Shown piece after piece: positions 1 to 8,470 of a stretch of DNA of 64,000 bases (position 1 is the first letter of the stretch; each line of letters starts with the position of its first letter). A program made the position numbers and the translations under genes. Under the pieces are notes generated by a model. It did no database searches and was not told the DNA's origin. It saw nothing but the letters and a program-made list of their open reading frames with translations. Source of the stretch: Gemmatimonadota bacterium (GTDB lineage: Bacteria; Gemmatimonadota; Gemmatimonadetes; Gemmatimonadales; GWC2-71-9); NCBI GenBank assembly GCA_016720805.1, contig JADKJZ010000006.1:84741-148740 (forward strand). Direction: 5' to 3'.

Positions 1-249
1 CTCGTACGCCACGCGCTCGATCGCCTCGGGTTGCTGCAACAGCGCGATGGTGACGTCGAAGCGCGCGAGGTAGTCCTCGAGGTTGCGAGCATCGTCCACC
101 AGCATCCACCGGCGCAGCGACTCGGCGTCGGTGGCCGGCAGCGCGGTGCCGTAGGTTGCGGCCAGCTCGAGCATCGTGGCAGGGCGGAGGGAGCCGTCGA
201 GGTGGACATGGAGTTCGGCCTTCGGCATCCGCCGGAGTGCCTCACGCAT
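1..249 (-). CDS. add: Adenosine deaminase, N-terminal fragment cut by the window edge
   Basis: About 83 residues are visible. The N-terminus reads MREALRRMPKAELHVHLDGS, whose HVHLDG stretch carries the first two metal-binding histidines of the adenosine/AMP deaminase TIM barrel. This family hydrolyses adenosine to inosine and ammonia in purine salvage. The ATG overlaps the stop of the small upstream gene by 8 nt (ATGCGTGA), so the two are probably translationally coupled. The catalytic C-terminal part lies outside the window, so adenosine deaminase cannot be separated from an adenine deaminase of the same fold. Confidence 0.85.
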   Translation of the reverse strand, partial: MREALRRMPKAELHVHLDGSLRPATMLELAATYGTALPATDAESLRRWMLVDDARNLEDYLARFDVTIALLQQPEAIERVAYE

Positions 250-478
250 CCGTCGACTCCTCGGTGCGGGCCGTGCGCTGCACTCGGTAGATGGCACCCG
301 CCGTCACCGGCGCATCGGCATCAACAGGGAGCCCGCGGGCGTCGGTGGCGATTGAGCCCCCCAGCAAGAGGGCCAGGAGGTCGGGGTCGTGGTCGCCCAG
401 GGACTGGGCGAGGGAACGGCCAGAGGTCACGCGGAGCGGGCGGCCGTTGACGAAGATTGGGATGAGATTTGGAGTCAC
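242..478 (-). CDS. Small hypothetical protein, possibly beta-grasp (ThiS/MoaD-like)
   Basis: A 78-residue product if the GTG at 478 is used; the open frame continues upstream but its composition there looks like non-coding shadow. The segment IPIFVNGRPLRV followed by a leucine-rich stretch and a C-terminal AGAIYRVQR resembles the strand order of small beta-grasp proteins such as ThiS, but there is no terminal Gly-Gly, so sulfur-carrier function is not supported. It overlaps the adenosine deaminase start by 8 nt. No clear Shine-Dalgarno precedes the chosen start, so the N-terminus is uncertain. Confidence 0.5.
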   Translation of the reverse strand: MTPNLIPIFVNGRPLRVTSGRSLAQSLGDHDPDLLALLLGGSIATDARGLPVDADAPVTAGAIYRVQRTARTEESTDA

Positions 479-626
479 GTCGGTAAATATCCGGTCACAA
501 GTCCCCTTCCTGCAACGCCGCAGCGCTTGCCCCCCCGCCGTCGGGAGAGTTCGTTTACGCCCAGAATGGCGTGGGAGCCCTCCCCGGGGGCCACCCGACC
601 CGCCAGTCGACCGGCCTGGAGCCCTG

Positions 627-1334
627 ATGACGCATCGCATTCTGGTGGTGGACGACGAACCCGACATTACCGCGCTGGTGGCCTATCATCTGGCCAAGGC
701 AGGATTCCGGGTCTCGACGGCGACCAACGGCCCCGATGCCCTCAAGGCCGCCAAGGAGGAGCGCCCCGACGTGGTGGTGCTCGACCTGATGCTCCCGGGC
801 CTCTCGGGCTACGACGTCCTGGCCGAGCTCCGGAAGCGCGAAGAGACCCGTGACGTCGGCGTGATCCTGCTGACCGCCCGCCGCGACGAGCCTGACCGGA
901 TCCGCGGCCTCTCCCTCGGCGCCGACGACTACCTCACCAAGCCATTCTCGCCGGCCGAGCTTGCCCTGCGCGTCCAGGCGCTGCTCCGCCGCCTCGCCGC
1001 GCCGGCGGTCGCCAAGGGGTCGACGCTGGTGGCCGAGGGGCTCGTGGTCGATCGGGCCGCGCACAAGGTGCTGCTGGAGAACGAGGAGCTGAACCTCACC
1101 GCCACCGAATACAAGCTGCTCGTCATGTTGCTGGAGCGGCGCGGGCGGGTGCAGTCCCGGCCGCAGTTGCTCGAGACCGTCTGGGATGCGCAGCCCGACA
1201 TCCAGACCCGCACCGTCGACATGCATGTGCAGCGGCTCCGCTCCAAGCTCGGCGCGGTCGGCGACATGATCGAGACGGTCCGCGGCTTCGGCTATCGCTT
1301 CAAGTCCCCCGAGCGGGGAAGCCGCCCAGCGTGA
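627..1334 (+). CDS. phoB: PhoB-type response regulator (receiver plus winged helix)
   Basis: 235 aa. The receiver (about 1-120) has the acidic pair D9-D10, phospho-acceptor D53 in VVVLDLMLPG, and K105 in LTKPF. The C-terminal OmpR/PhoB winged helix (about 140-230) ends with the usual RTVDMHVQRLRSKLG recognition region and GFGYRF wing. The ATG is followed directly by THRILVVDDE, and the gene overlaps the downstream kinase by 4 nt (GTGA). It sits next to a PhoR-like kinase, a phosphate porin and the pst-phoU operon, so PhoB, the phosphate-starvation regulator, is the best identity; the family alone would only give an OmpR-class regulator. Confidence 0.9.
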   Translation: MTHRILVVDDEPDITALVAYHLAKAGFRVSTATNGPDALKAAKEERPDVVVLDLMLPGLSGYDVLAELRKREETRDVGVILLTARRDEPDRIRGLSLGADDYLTKPFSPAELALRVQALLRRLAAPAVAKGSTLVAEGLVVDRAAHKVLLENEELNLTATEYKLLVMLLERRGRVQSRPQLLETVWDAQPDIQTRTVDMHVQRLRSKLGAVGDMIETVRGFGYRFKSPERGSRPA

Positions 1335-2656
1335 GCCTGACGAGCCGTCTCGTGTGGGGCACGATCACGGTGGTGGCCTTCACGCTCCTGCTGATGCTGT
1401 GGGGCGCGGAACGATGGTCGATGACCGCGGCCGCGCTTTTCGCGTTGGTGGTGGCGCTCGGGCTCGCGACGCTGACCGGGCGCGCGGTCGCGCAGCCACT
1501 CGTGGCGCTCTCCAAGGCCGCGCGTGACATCGCCTCCGGCCTCCTCCCCGCCTTCCCACGCTCGGGCATTCCCGAAGTCGATGCGCTGGTCCAGGCGCTG
1601 CGGCAGATGAACCGGCAGCTCGCCGATCGTTTCGAGGATGTGCAGCGTGAGAAGGCGGAGGCGGCGGCGATCGTCAACGCGATGGTCGAGGGTGTCATTG
1701 CCACCGACCCGCGTGGGCGCATCGTCACGGCCAATCCGGCCGCACGGCGCCTGCTCGGCTACTCGCACGAGGCCGACCTCCCGGACCTGCGCACCCTCTT
1801 TCGCGTCAAGGCGGCGCGCGCCGCCGTCGATGCAGTGCTCGAGGGCGAGGTGGTGCAAGACCGCGAAGTGGAATTCGACGGCGTGACGCTGACCCTCAAC
1901 GCGCGCGCCCTGCCGACCGGCGGCGCGGTCCTGGTGCTGCACGACCTGACGGAGGTCCGCCGGCTCGAGGCGGTCCGTCGTGACTTCGTCGCGAACGTCT
2001 CGCACGAGCTCAAGACGCCACTCACCTCGATCTCCGGTTACGCCGAGACGCTCGCCGATGGTGACGTCGACCCGGCGACCACCAAGCGATTCCTCGCGAC
2101 GATCGTCAGCAACGCGGCACGGATGCAGCGGCTGGTCGACGACCTCCTCGATCTGTCGCGGATCGAGGCGGGGCGCTGGGTCCCCGAGCCGGTGGCGGTG
2201 CCCCTCGAGAGCGCGGCGAACGAATGCTGGGCGATGTTCGCCGACCGCGCGGCGGCGCGGCGGGTGACCTTCACCCGGGCCTTCGCGCCCGACGCGACCA
2301 CCATCACGGCCGACCCCCACGCGATCCGCCAACTGTTGCAGAACCTGGTCGACAACGCCCTCCGCTACGTGCCGGAAGGCGGCACCATCACCTGCCGGAG
2401 CGAGCGCGCCGACGGTGGCATCGTGCTGAGCGTCGAGGACAACGGCAGCGGCATCAGCAGCGACCACCTGCCCCGGATCTTCGAACGCTTCTACCGCGTC
2501 GACCCCTCCCGCTCCCGCGACGAAGGCGGCACCGGCCTCGGCCTCGCGATCATCAAGCACATGGTCGAGGCACACGGCGGTCGGGTCTGGGCGGAGAGTG
2601 CGCTGGGCGAGGGGACGGCGGTGCGGAGTTGGTGGCCCGAGGGAACGGCGTCGTAA
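1331..2656 (+). CDS. phoR: PhoR-type sensor histidine kinase
   Basis: 441 aa from a GTG overlapping phoB. Two hydrophobic segments (about 8-25 and 31-48) are separated by only a few residues, so there is almost no periplasmic sensor, as in PhoR kinases that sense through PstSCAB-PhoU. A HAMP-like linker (50-100) and a PAS domain (about 110-205) follow, then the H-box FVANVSHELKTPLTSISGY with H225, N-box LQNLVDNALRYV, G1 DNGSGIS and G2 GGTGLGLAI. Its stop codon TAA lies inside the first unit of a 7-bp tandem array. It should phosphorylate PhoB. Confidence 0.9.
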   Translation: MSLTSRLVWGTITVVAFTLLLMLWGAERWSMTAAALFALVVALGLATLTGRAVAQPLVALSKAARDIASGLLPAFPRSGIPEVDALVQALRQMNRQLADRFEDVQREKAEAAAIVNAMVEGVIATDPRGRIVTANPAARRLLGYSHEADLPDLRTLFRVKAARAAVDAVLEGEVVQDREVEFDGVTLTLNARALPTGGAVLVLHDLTEVRRLEAVRRDFVANVSHELKTPLTSISGYAETLADGDVDPATTKRFLATIVSNAARMQRLVDDLLDLSRIEAGRWVPEPVAVPLESAANECWAMFADRAAARRVTFTRAFAPDATTITADPHAIRQLLQNLVDNALRYVPEGGTITCRSERADGGIVLSVEDNGSGISSDHLPRIFERFYRVDPSRSRDEGGTGLGLAIIKHMVEAHGGRVWAESALGEGTAVRSWWPEGTAS

Positions 2657-2828
2657 GTCGTTGGTCGTTGGTCGTTGGTCGTTAGTCGTTAGTCGTTGGT
2701 CGTTAGGTCGCCCTGCCCGTCATCCCGAACGAAGTGAGGGACCTGCGTATACACCTTCACGCAGATCCCTCGCGTTGCTCGGGATGACAGAATTGCGAAC
2801 TAACGACTAACGACCAACGACTAACGAC
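2650..2828. repeat. Composite palindromic repeat: heptamer array, hairpin, complementary heptamer array
   Basis: Eight 7-bp units of GTCGTTR type run from 2650 to 2705, the first being GTCGTAA and holding the phoR stop. A hairpin follows with arms at 2719-2728 and 2779-2788 (GTCATCCCGA / TCGGGATGAC). Four complementary units (TAACGAC, CAACGAC) lie at 2801-2828, close to the porin stop. The two arrays can pair with each other, giving one large nested stem between convergent genes. It may act as a bidirectional terminator; that is inferred. Confidence 0.85.
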
Positions 2829-2833
2829 TCCCC

Positions 2834-4030
2834 TCAGATCCCCAACTCCACCGCCCACCGCAGAATCCAGCTCTTCCGCGCCGCCCCCGCCGCATTCGCG
2901 GCGACGTTGTCGTGCAACAGCTCGCCAGTGCTCTTGATCCGGTGCCGCTTGAAGTAGCGCGTGAGGCCCACCGACAGCTGCTCCTGCCGCGCCGCGCCGA
3001 CTTCATCGGCGATCTCCTCGTCCGGCGTCACCACGGCCCAGCGCAGTTGCGGGGACCAGCCGCTCGCGAGCGCGTAACTCGCCTGCAGCAGGCGCCCCGT
3101 GCCGGTGTAGACGTAGCGGTTGGCCGACCCTGCGTGCGTCGTGATCGGGTCCTCGGCGGTGCGCTTGGCGAATTCACCGTACAACGCGACGCCGCGGTGC
3201 TTGAAGAGCACGTCGGCCTCGAGGGTGCGCATCGTGCGCGCGGCATGCAGGGGAAGCCCCAACTGCCCGCCGACCTTCGTGGTGTGGTTGTTCTGCTGGG
3301 CCGAGACGGCCAGCGCGAGTCGCGGCGCCGGCTGGCGCGTCAGGTCGCCCTCGAAATCATCGCTGCCATCCGCGAACGCGCCGAGCGGCTGGACCTCGGC
3401 GCGAGCCGTCCACGCCACGCCGTCGTCGTTGCCGGCAGGGTTGCGGCCCTCGCCACCGCTGAGCGCGGTGCGCAGGTGGACCGGCGTGCCACCGAGCGTG
3501 TCGGCCCACCAGAGTTGCACCCCCACGTCGCGATCAAAGGTGAAGCGATTGTTGACGATCGACCGCTCCGGGAATTCCAGATCACTTGACGAGATCACCC
3601 GCTGCCGGTTGCCCGGGAGCTTGGTCTGCCCAACGATCCCCTGCAGGTGGGGCGTGAAGCGCCAGGTGACCGTGGCGTCGCGGAGCACGTTGGGAAAGCC
3701 GGTGTCGGCAAAGTCCTGGTCGCCGCGCGTGAAGGAGAGCTGGAGGTTGAAGCCGAGCCGGGGGTCGAGGAGCGTGCCGCCGAAGCGGAGCCGCGTCCGA
3801 CGGACCTGAAAGAGCACCTGTTCCGGGTTGAATGGCTCGTCCTCGGAGGAGCTCACCGTCATCAGTTCCTGAATGCGGAAGCGCATGGTGACCCGGTTCA
3901 CGCCATCGGGCGAGGCCCAGGTGACGCCCCGCCCGTCCACGACGACCCCCGGCGTGGTCTGGGCGGCGGCCGCGTGAGGGATCGAAAGGATGAACGACGC
4001 CAGCAAAACCAGGCGCAGGCGGGTTGGCAT
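2834..4030 (-). CDS. Phosphate-selective porin O/P-like outer-membrane channel
   Basis: 398 aa from the ATG at 4030, which has GGAG 9 nt upstream; a TTG 15 nt further up is not needed. A signal peptide (LVLLASFILSIPHAAAAQ) is followed by alternating hydrophobic beta-strand patterns throughout. Features of the OprP/OprO family include the early MRFRIQELM strand, the QVRRTRLRFGGTL strand and a closing strand ending WAVELGI. The role is passive uptake of phosphate or polyphosphate across the outer membrane. It is divergent from pstS and shares the Pho-box-like repeat region, which supports phosphate control. Substrate specificity cannot be read from the sequence. Confidence 0.8.
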   Translation of the reverse strand: MPTRLRLVLLASFILSIPHAAAAQTTPGVVVDGRGVTWASPDGVNRVTMRFRIQELMTVSSSEDEPFNPEQVLFQVRRTRLRFGGTLLDPRLGFNLQLSFTRGDQDFADTGFPNVLRDATVTWRFTPHLQGIVGQTKLPGNRQRVISSSDLEFPERSIVNNRFTFDRDVGVQLWWADTLGGTPVHLRTALSGGEGRNPAGNDDGVAWTARAEVQPLGAFADGSDDFEGDLTRQPAPRLALAVSAQQNNHTTKVGGQLGLPLHAARTMRTLEADVLFKHRGVALYGEFAKRTAEDPITTHAGSANRYVYTGTGRLLQASYALASGWSPQLRWAVVTPDEEIADEVGAARQEQLSVGLTRYFKRHRIKSTGELLHDNVAANAAGAARKSWILRWAVELGI

Positions 4031-4046
4031 CGTGGTACGCTCCAAG

Positions 4047-4088
4047 GTGACGGCCGAGTTGTGACGGAATCGTGACGAAGATAGTGAC
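4047..4088 (+). promoter_or_regulatory. Pho-box-like direct repeats between porin and pstS
   Basis: GTGAC occurs at 4047, 4061, 4072 and 4084; the last three are spaced 11 and 12 bp. PhoB-family regulators bind tandem direct repeats on an 11-bp period, and TGACAG-type half-sites are the reverse complement of the Escherichia coli CTGTCA repeat. The position between two divergent phosphate genes fits a shared PhoB operator. The same spacing recurs upstream of the TonB receptor and of the beta-helix lipoprotein. Confidence 0.7.
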
Positions 4089-4089
4089 G

Positions 4090-4114
4090 GCGCCCTCGGG
4101 AGGGCGCTAATTTT
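4090..4114 (+). terminator. GC hairpin plus T-run in the pstS leader (possible attenuator)
   Basis: GCGCCCT (4090-4096) pairs with AGGGCGC (4101-4107) around a CGGG loop, followed by TAATTTT. It looks like a small intrinsic terminator only 5 nt before the pstS ATG at 4120. The only AGGG usable for ribosome binding lies in the 3' arm, so folding could also hide it. Whether it controls pstS is not shown. Confidence 0.45.
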
Positions 4115-4119
4115 GGGGG

Positions 4120-5163
4120 ATGCATCCTCGCCGCCTCCGGGGCCTCCTCGCCGCCCTTGCCCTCCTGCTCCCCGGCGGGGCTTCCGCCCAGCAGATCCTG
4201 ACCGGGGCGGGAGCGACCTTCCCCTATCCGCTCTACTCCAACTGGTTCGCGACCTACCAGCAGCTCACAGGCGTGCGCATCAACTACCAGTCGATCGGAT
4301 CGGGCGGCGGCATCCGGCAGTTCATCAAGGGGACGGTCGACTTCGGTGCATCGGACGCCAGCATGAAGGACGAGCAGATCGCCGCCGTGCAAGGCAACGT
4401 GGTGCAGATCCCGACGGTGATCGGCTCGGTCGTGCTGACGTACAACCTGAAGGGGCTCGGCGCGCGGCGCCTGCGGCTTGATGCCCCGACGATCGCCGAC
4501 ATCTACCTCGGACGGATCACGTCGTGGCAGGATCCGCGGCTCAAGGCGCTGAACCCCGGAATGGTCTTCCCCAAGCTCGACATCGTGGTGGTCGGCCGCT
4601 CGGACGGCTCCGGCACCACCTTCGTCTTCACCGACTACCTCGCGAAGGTTTCCCCCGAGTGGCTGCGCCGCGTCGGCCGCGGCACCGCGGTGCGCTGGCC
4701 GGCGGGCCTCGGCGGCAAGGGCAACGAGGGCGTCACCGCGCAGGTGAAGCTGCTGGAAGGGAGCATCGGCTACGTCGAGATGGGCTACGCGCTGGCGAAC
4801 AAGCTCGCCTTCGCCGAAGTGCAGAATCAGGCGGGGGCGTGGGTGATCCCGACGCTGCAGTCGGCGCAGGCGGCCGCGGCGTCGCTCGACTGGACCGCGA
4901 GCACTGATTTCCGGGTGTCGATCACCAACGCCCCCGGGAAGGATGCCTATCCGATTTCCTCGTTCACCTGGCTGCTGATCTACCGCGACAGCAAGTCGCC
5001 GGCGACGGCGCGGCAGCTGCGCGACTTCCTACGCTGGATGCTGACACCGGCGGCGCAGGCGCAAGCGGCGCGGCTGCACTATGCGCCGTTGCCGAAGGTG
5101 GTAGTCGACCTGGTCGCCGCACGCCTCCCGACCCTGCGAGCCAACGGCCGGCCGATCCCGTGA
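4120..5163 (+). CDS. pstS: Phosphate ABC transporter substrate-binding protein PstS
   Basis: 347 aa. A signal peptide (about 1-23, ending GASAQ) is followed by the PstS hallmark LTGAGATFPYPLYSNW, then IGSGGGIRQFIKGTVDFGASD and GRSDGSGTTFVFTDYL, which form the phosphate-binding loops. It captures phosphate in the periplasm for PstCAB. Length is normal for the family. The start ATG is immediately preceded by GGGGG with no spacer, so translation initiation is unusual. The stop overlaps the pstC GTG by 4 nt. Confidence 0.96.
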   Translation: MHPRRLRGLLAALALLLPGGASAQQILTGAGATFPYPLYSNWFATYQQLTGVRINYQSIGSGGGIRQFIKGTVDFGASDASMKDEQIAAVQGNVVQIPTVIGSVVLTYNLKGLGARRLRLDAPTIADIYLGRITSWQDPRLKALNPGMVFPKLDIVVVGRSDGSGTTFVFTDYLAKVSPEWLRRVGRGTAVRWPAGLGGKGNEGVTAQVKLLEGSIGYVEMGYALANKLAFAEVQNQAGAWVIPTLQSAQAAAASLDWTASTDFRVSITNAPGKDAYPISSFTWLLIYRDSKSPATARQLRDFLRWMLTPAAQAQAARLHYAPLPKVVVDLVAARLPTLRANGRPIP

Positions 5164-6101
5164 GCAGCGCGCACTCGTCGACCGGGGTCTGGGGCGACCG
5201 CCTCTTCCGCGGCTTCGTCACCCTGGCCGCGTTGTCGGTGCCGATTCTCCTGGCCTTCCTCGTCTACGAGCTCTACGTCGGCGCGGCCCCTGCCATCGAC
5301 CGCTTCGGCCTCGGCTTCCTCACCAGCGACATCTGGGACCCGGTCGCCGGGGAGTTCGGCGCCTGGCCGCTGATCGTCGGCACGCTGCTCTCCGCCTTCC
5401 TGGCGCTGCTGATCGCCGTGCCGCTCTCGCTCGGCGTGGCGATCTTCCTGGTCGAGTTCGCGCCGAAGGCGATCCGCGGACCGATCGGCTTCGTCATCGA
5501 ACTGCTCGCGGCCATCCCGTCGGTGGTCTACGGCCTCTGGGGCATCTTCTTCCTGATTCCGCTGCTCCGGGCCACGCTCTTCCCCTTCCTCCGCTCGACG
5601 CTCGGCTTCCTGCCGTTCTTCCAGGGGCCGATCTACGGCCCCTCGATGCTGACCGCGGCGATGATCCTCGCGATCATGGTGATGCCCTACATCATGTCGG
5701 TCTCGCGGGAGGTGCTGCTCGCGGTGCCGGTGGCGCAGCGCGAGGCGGCGCTGGCGTTGGGGGCCACGCGCTGGGAAGCGGTGACGGGGGCGGTGCTGCC
5801 CTTCGCCCGCTCCGGCATCATCGGCGCGATCATCCTGGGGCTCGGCCGCGCACTCGGCGAGACGATGGCGGTCACCATGCTGATCGGCAACCGGCACGAG
5901 ATTTCAATGTCGCTCTTTGCGCCCGGCTATACGATGGCGTCGGTGATCGCCAATGAATTCACCGAGGCGTCGACCGACCTGCACTTCGCCGCACTCACCT
6001 ACGTGGCGCTGGTGCTCTTCGCCGTCACCGTGTTGGTGAACGCCGCGGCCCGGCTGCTCATCTGGCGCGTCTCGCGGAAGGCCGGAGGAACGACGGCATG
6101 A
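5160..6101 (+). CDS. pstC: Phosphate ABC transporter permease PstC
   Basis: 313 aa with a GTG start overlapping pstS. About six membrane segments are visible, beginning with LAALSVPILLAFLVYELYVG. The permease loop that contacts PstB (consensus EAAxxLGAxxxxxxxxVxLP) reads REAALALGATRWEAVTGAVL followed by P. It forms the inner-membrane channel with PstA. The next gene starts at an ATGA overlap, so the whole pst run is one transcript. Confidence 0.95.
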   Translation: MSSAHSSTGVWGDRLFRGFVTLAALSVPILLAFLVYELYVGAAPAIDRFGLGFLTSDIWDPVAGEFGAWPLIVGTLLSAFLALLIAVPLSLGVAIFLVEFAPKAIRGPIGFVIELLAAIPSVVYGLWGIFFLIPLLRATLFPFLRSTLGFLPFFQGPIYGPSMLTAAMILAIMVMPYIMSVSREVLLAVPVAQREAALALGATRWEAVTGAVLPFARSGIIGAIILGLGRALGETMAVTMLIGNRHEISMSLFAPGYTMASVIANEFTEASTDLHFAALTYVALVLFAVTVLVNAAARLLIWRVSRKAGGTTA

Positions 6102-6943
6102 ATCGGCAGACGCTTCGCTTTGCAGTGAGCAATGTCATGGTCGCCCTGACCGTGGCCGCCGTCGTGGTCGCCGTGCTGCCGTTGCTGCTGATTCTGGCGA
6201 CGCTGATCGCCAAGGGCGCCGGCTCGCTCTCGCTGGCGTTCTTCACCAAGCCGCCCGGGCCGATCGGCTCCGTCGGGGGCGGCGTGCTGCACGGCCTGGT
6301 CGGGACGCTGATGATGGTGGGCGTCGCCTGCCTCGCGGGGCTGCCGATCGGCATCGGGGCCGGCATCCATTGCGCCGAGTACCCGCACAGCAAGCTCAGC
6401 ACGGTGGCGCGCTTCGTGGCGGACGTGATGAACGGCACACCGTCGATCGTGGTCGGCGTCTTTGCGTGGACGTGGATCGTGGCGAAGCAGGGCCACTTCT
6501 CCGCCCTCGCCGGCAGCGCGGCGCTCGGCATGCTGATGATCCCGATGGTGATGCGCACCACCGAGGAGATGATCAAGCTGGTGCCCAATGCCCTGCGTGA
6601 GGCGGCACTGGCGCTCGGTTACCCGCGGTGGCGCACCTCGCTCACGATCGTGCTGCGCACCTGCCTCCCCGGCATCGTGACGGGCTCGCTGCTGGCCGTC
6701 GCGCGCATCGCCGGCGAGACGGCGCCGCTGCTCTTCACCGCGCTCGGCAATCAGTTCGTCTCCACGGACATGAGCCAGCCGATGGCGGCGCTGCCGCTGG
6801 TGGTCTTCTCCTACGCCACCGGCCCCTACGAGGAATGGCACGCGCTGGCGTGGGCCACGGCGCTGGTGCTGATCCTCGTGGTGCTGGTGCTCTCGCTGCT
6901 GGCCCGCTGGGCCACCCGTTCGCGGTTCGACACCCGTGGCTGA
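6098..6943 (+). CDS. pstA: Phosphate ABC transporter permease PstA
   Basis: 281 aa, overlapping pstC by 4 nt. It has six predicted membrane helices, the motif GTPSIVVGVFAW typical of PstA, and the coupling loop REAALALGYPRWRTSLTIVL. It pairs with PstC. The 3' end overlaps the first pstB by 8 nt (GTGGCTGA), so coupling continues. Confidence 0.95.
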   Translation: MNRQTLRFAVSNVMVALTVAAVVVAVLPLLLILATLIAKGAGSLSLAFFTKPPGPIGSVGGGVLHGLVGTLMMVGVACLAGLPIGIGAGIHCAEYPHSKLSTVARFVADVMNGTPSIVVGVFAWTWIVAKQGHFSALAGSAALGMLMIPMVMRTTEEMIKLVPNALREAALALGYPRWRTSLTIVLRTCLPGIVTGSLLAVARIAGETAPLLFTALGNQFVSTDMSQPMAALPLVVFSYATGPYEEWHALAWATALVLILVVLVLSLLARWATRSRFDTRG

Positions 6944-7706
6944 CGCTACCCCGGCGCGCATCGCCACCGACAAGCTCACCGCGATGTACGGCAAGTTCAC
7001 CGCCGTGCACGACATCTCGCTGCAGTTCGCCGCGAATCAGGTGCACGCGCTGATCGGCCCGTCGGGGTGCGGCAAGAGCACCTTCCTGCGCACGCTCAAC
7101 CGGCTGCACGAGATCAGCGGTGGCGGCTGGATCGCCGGCAAGGTCCTCCTCGACGGCGTGAACATCTACAGCGACGACGTCGACGTGGTCGCGCTGCGCC
7201 GCCGGGTCGGCATGGTCTTCCAGAAGCCGACGCCGTTCCCGATGCTCTCGGTCCGCGACAACGTCGCCGCCGGCTTGCGCGTCGGCGCGCGGCACAGCAA
7301 GGCCGAGATGGACGAGATCGTCGAGAAGGCACTGCATCAGGCCGCCCTCTGGGACGAGGTGAAGGATCGGCTGCACGAGAGCGCCCTGGGCCTCTCCGGC
7401 GGGCAACAGCAGCGGCTCTGCATTGCCCGGACCATTGCCGCTCGGCCCGAGGTGATCCTCCTCGACGAGCCCACCAGCGCGCTCGATCCGCAGGCGACGC
7501 AGCACATCGAGGAGCTGCTCTTCGAGCTGAAGCAGGAGTTCACCATCGTGATCGTGACCCACAACCTGCAGCAGGCGGCGCGCGCGTCGGACACGACCTC
7601 CTTCTTCTTCATGGGCCGCCTGATCGAGAGCGGGGCGACCAAGCAGATGTTCACGGCGCCGAACCACGACCAGACCGAGGCCTACATCACCGGGCGGTTC
7701 GGATGA
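6936..7706 (+). CDS. pstB: Phosphate ABC transporter ATPase PstB, first copy
   Basis: 256 aa from a GTG. Walker A is GPSGCGKST, the Q-loop follows in MVFQKPTPFPMLSV, the signature is LSGGQQQR, Walker B is VILLDEPTSALDP, and the switch histidine is in IVIVTHN. The Y-loop region MYGKFTAVHDISL is typical of PstB. It drives PstCA with ATP. A second pstB follows at once with an ATGA overlap; the pair shares the same C-terminal TEAYITGRFG, pointing to tandem duplication followed by divergence. Confidence 0.95.
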   Translation: MADATPARIATDKLTAMYGKFTAVHDISLQFAANQVHALIGPSGCGKSTFLRTLNRLHEISGGGWIAGKVLLDGVNIYSDDVDVVALRRRVGMVFQKPTPFPMLSVRDNVAAGLRVGARHSKAEMDEIVEKALHQAALWDEVKDRLHESALGLSGGQQQRLCIARTIAARPEVILLDEPTSALDPQATQHIEELLFELKQEFTIVIVTHNLQQAARASDTTSFFFMGRLIESGATKQMFTAPNHDQTEAYITGRFG

Positions 7707-8470
7707 CCGACGCCCCGGCCGTGGCCATCGCCGTGCGCGGCTTCTCGTTCTGGTATGGAGCCACCCAGGCGCTCGCCGACCTCGACTTCACGGTCGGTCA
7801 GCGTCAGGTGACCGCGGTGATCGGCCCGTCGGGGTGCGGCAAGAGCACCTTCCTCCGCGCCGTGAACCGGATGCACGATCTCGTCCCCGGCGCCCGGCGG
7901 GTGGGAGCCATCGAGCTTGATGGCCAGGACATCTACGCCACGGGGACCGACGTCGTCGCCCTGCGGCGCCGGGTCGGGATGGTGTTCCAGAAGCCGAATC
8001 CCTTCCCGAAGAGCATCTTTGACAACGTCGCCTACGGGGCCCGGCTGAACGGCCTCGTCCCTGCGGGGGAGATGCCCGACCTGGTGGAGCGTTCGTTGCG
8101 CCAGGCCGCGCTCTGGGAGGAGGTCAAGGATCGGCTCGATCGCAGTGCCCTGACGCTCTCCGGCGGCCAGCAGCAGCGGCTCTGCATCGCCCGGGCCCTC
8201 GGCAACGCCCCCGAGGTGCTGCTGATGGACGAGCCCTGCTCCGCCCTCGACCCGATCGCCACCCAGAAGGTCGAGGAGCTGATCGTCGGACTGAAGCGGG
8301 ACTACACGATCGTGATCGTCACGCATAACATGCAGCAGGCCGCACGCATCTCGGACTTCACCGGGTTCTTCGATCGGGGGCGGCTGGTGGAGCTGGGCGA
8401 CAGCCGGCAGATCTTCACCAACCCCCGTCACGAACGGACGGAAGCCTACATCACCGGGAGGTTCGGATGA
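7703..8470 (+). CDS. pstB: Phosphate ABC transporter ATPase PstB, second copy
   Basis: 255 aa. All ABC motifs are intact: Walker A GPSGCGKST, signature LSGGQQQR, Walker B VLLMDEPCSALDP and switch VTHN. It differs from the first copy mainly in the helical region (KSIFDNVAYGARLNGLVPAG), the part that meets the permease. Only one pstC and one pstA are present, so the two ATPases may form a heterodimer or serve alternative states. It overlaps both the first pstB and phoU by 4 nt. Confidence 0.94.
   Translation: MTDAPAVAIAVRGFSFWYGATQALADLDFTVGQRQVTAVIGPSGCGKSTFLRAVNRMHDLVPGARRVGAIELDGQDIYATGTDVVALRRRVGMVFQKPNPFPKSIFDNVAYGARLNGLVPAGEMPDLVERSLRQAALWEEVKDRLDRSALTLSGGQQQRLCIARALGNAPEVLLMDEPCSALDPIATQKVEELIVGLKRDYTIVIVTHNMQQAARISDFTGFFDRGRLVELGDSRQIFTNPRHERTEAYITGRFG

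Noticed and set aside
470..500. Pho-box-like repeat upstream of the adenosine deaminase operon
   Set aside because: The two GTGAC copies are 20 bp apart, which does not fit the 11-bp period seen at pstS.
2650..2828. Possible CRISPR array
   Set aside because: The repeats are 7 bp, tandem without spacers, and no cas genes are present.
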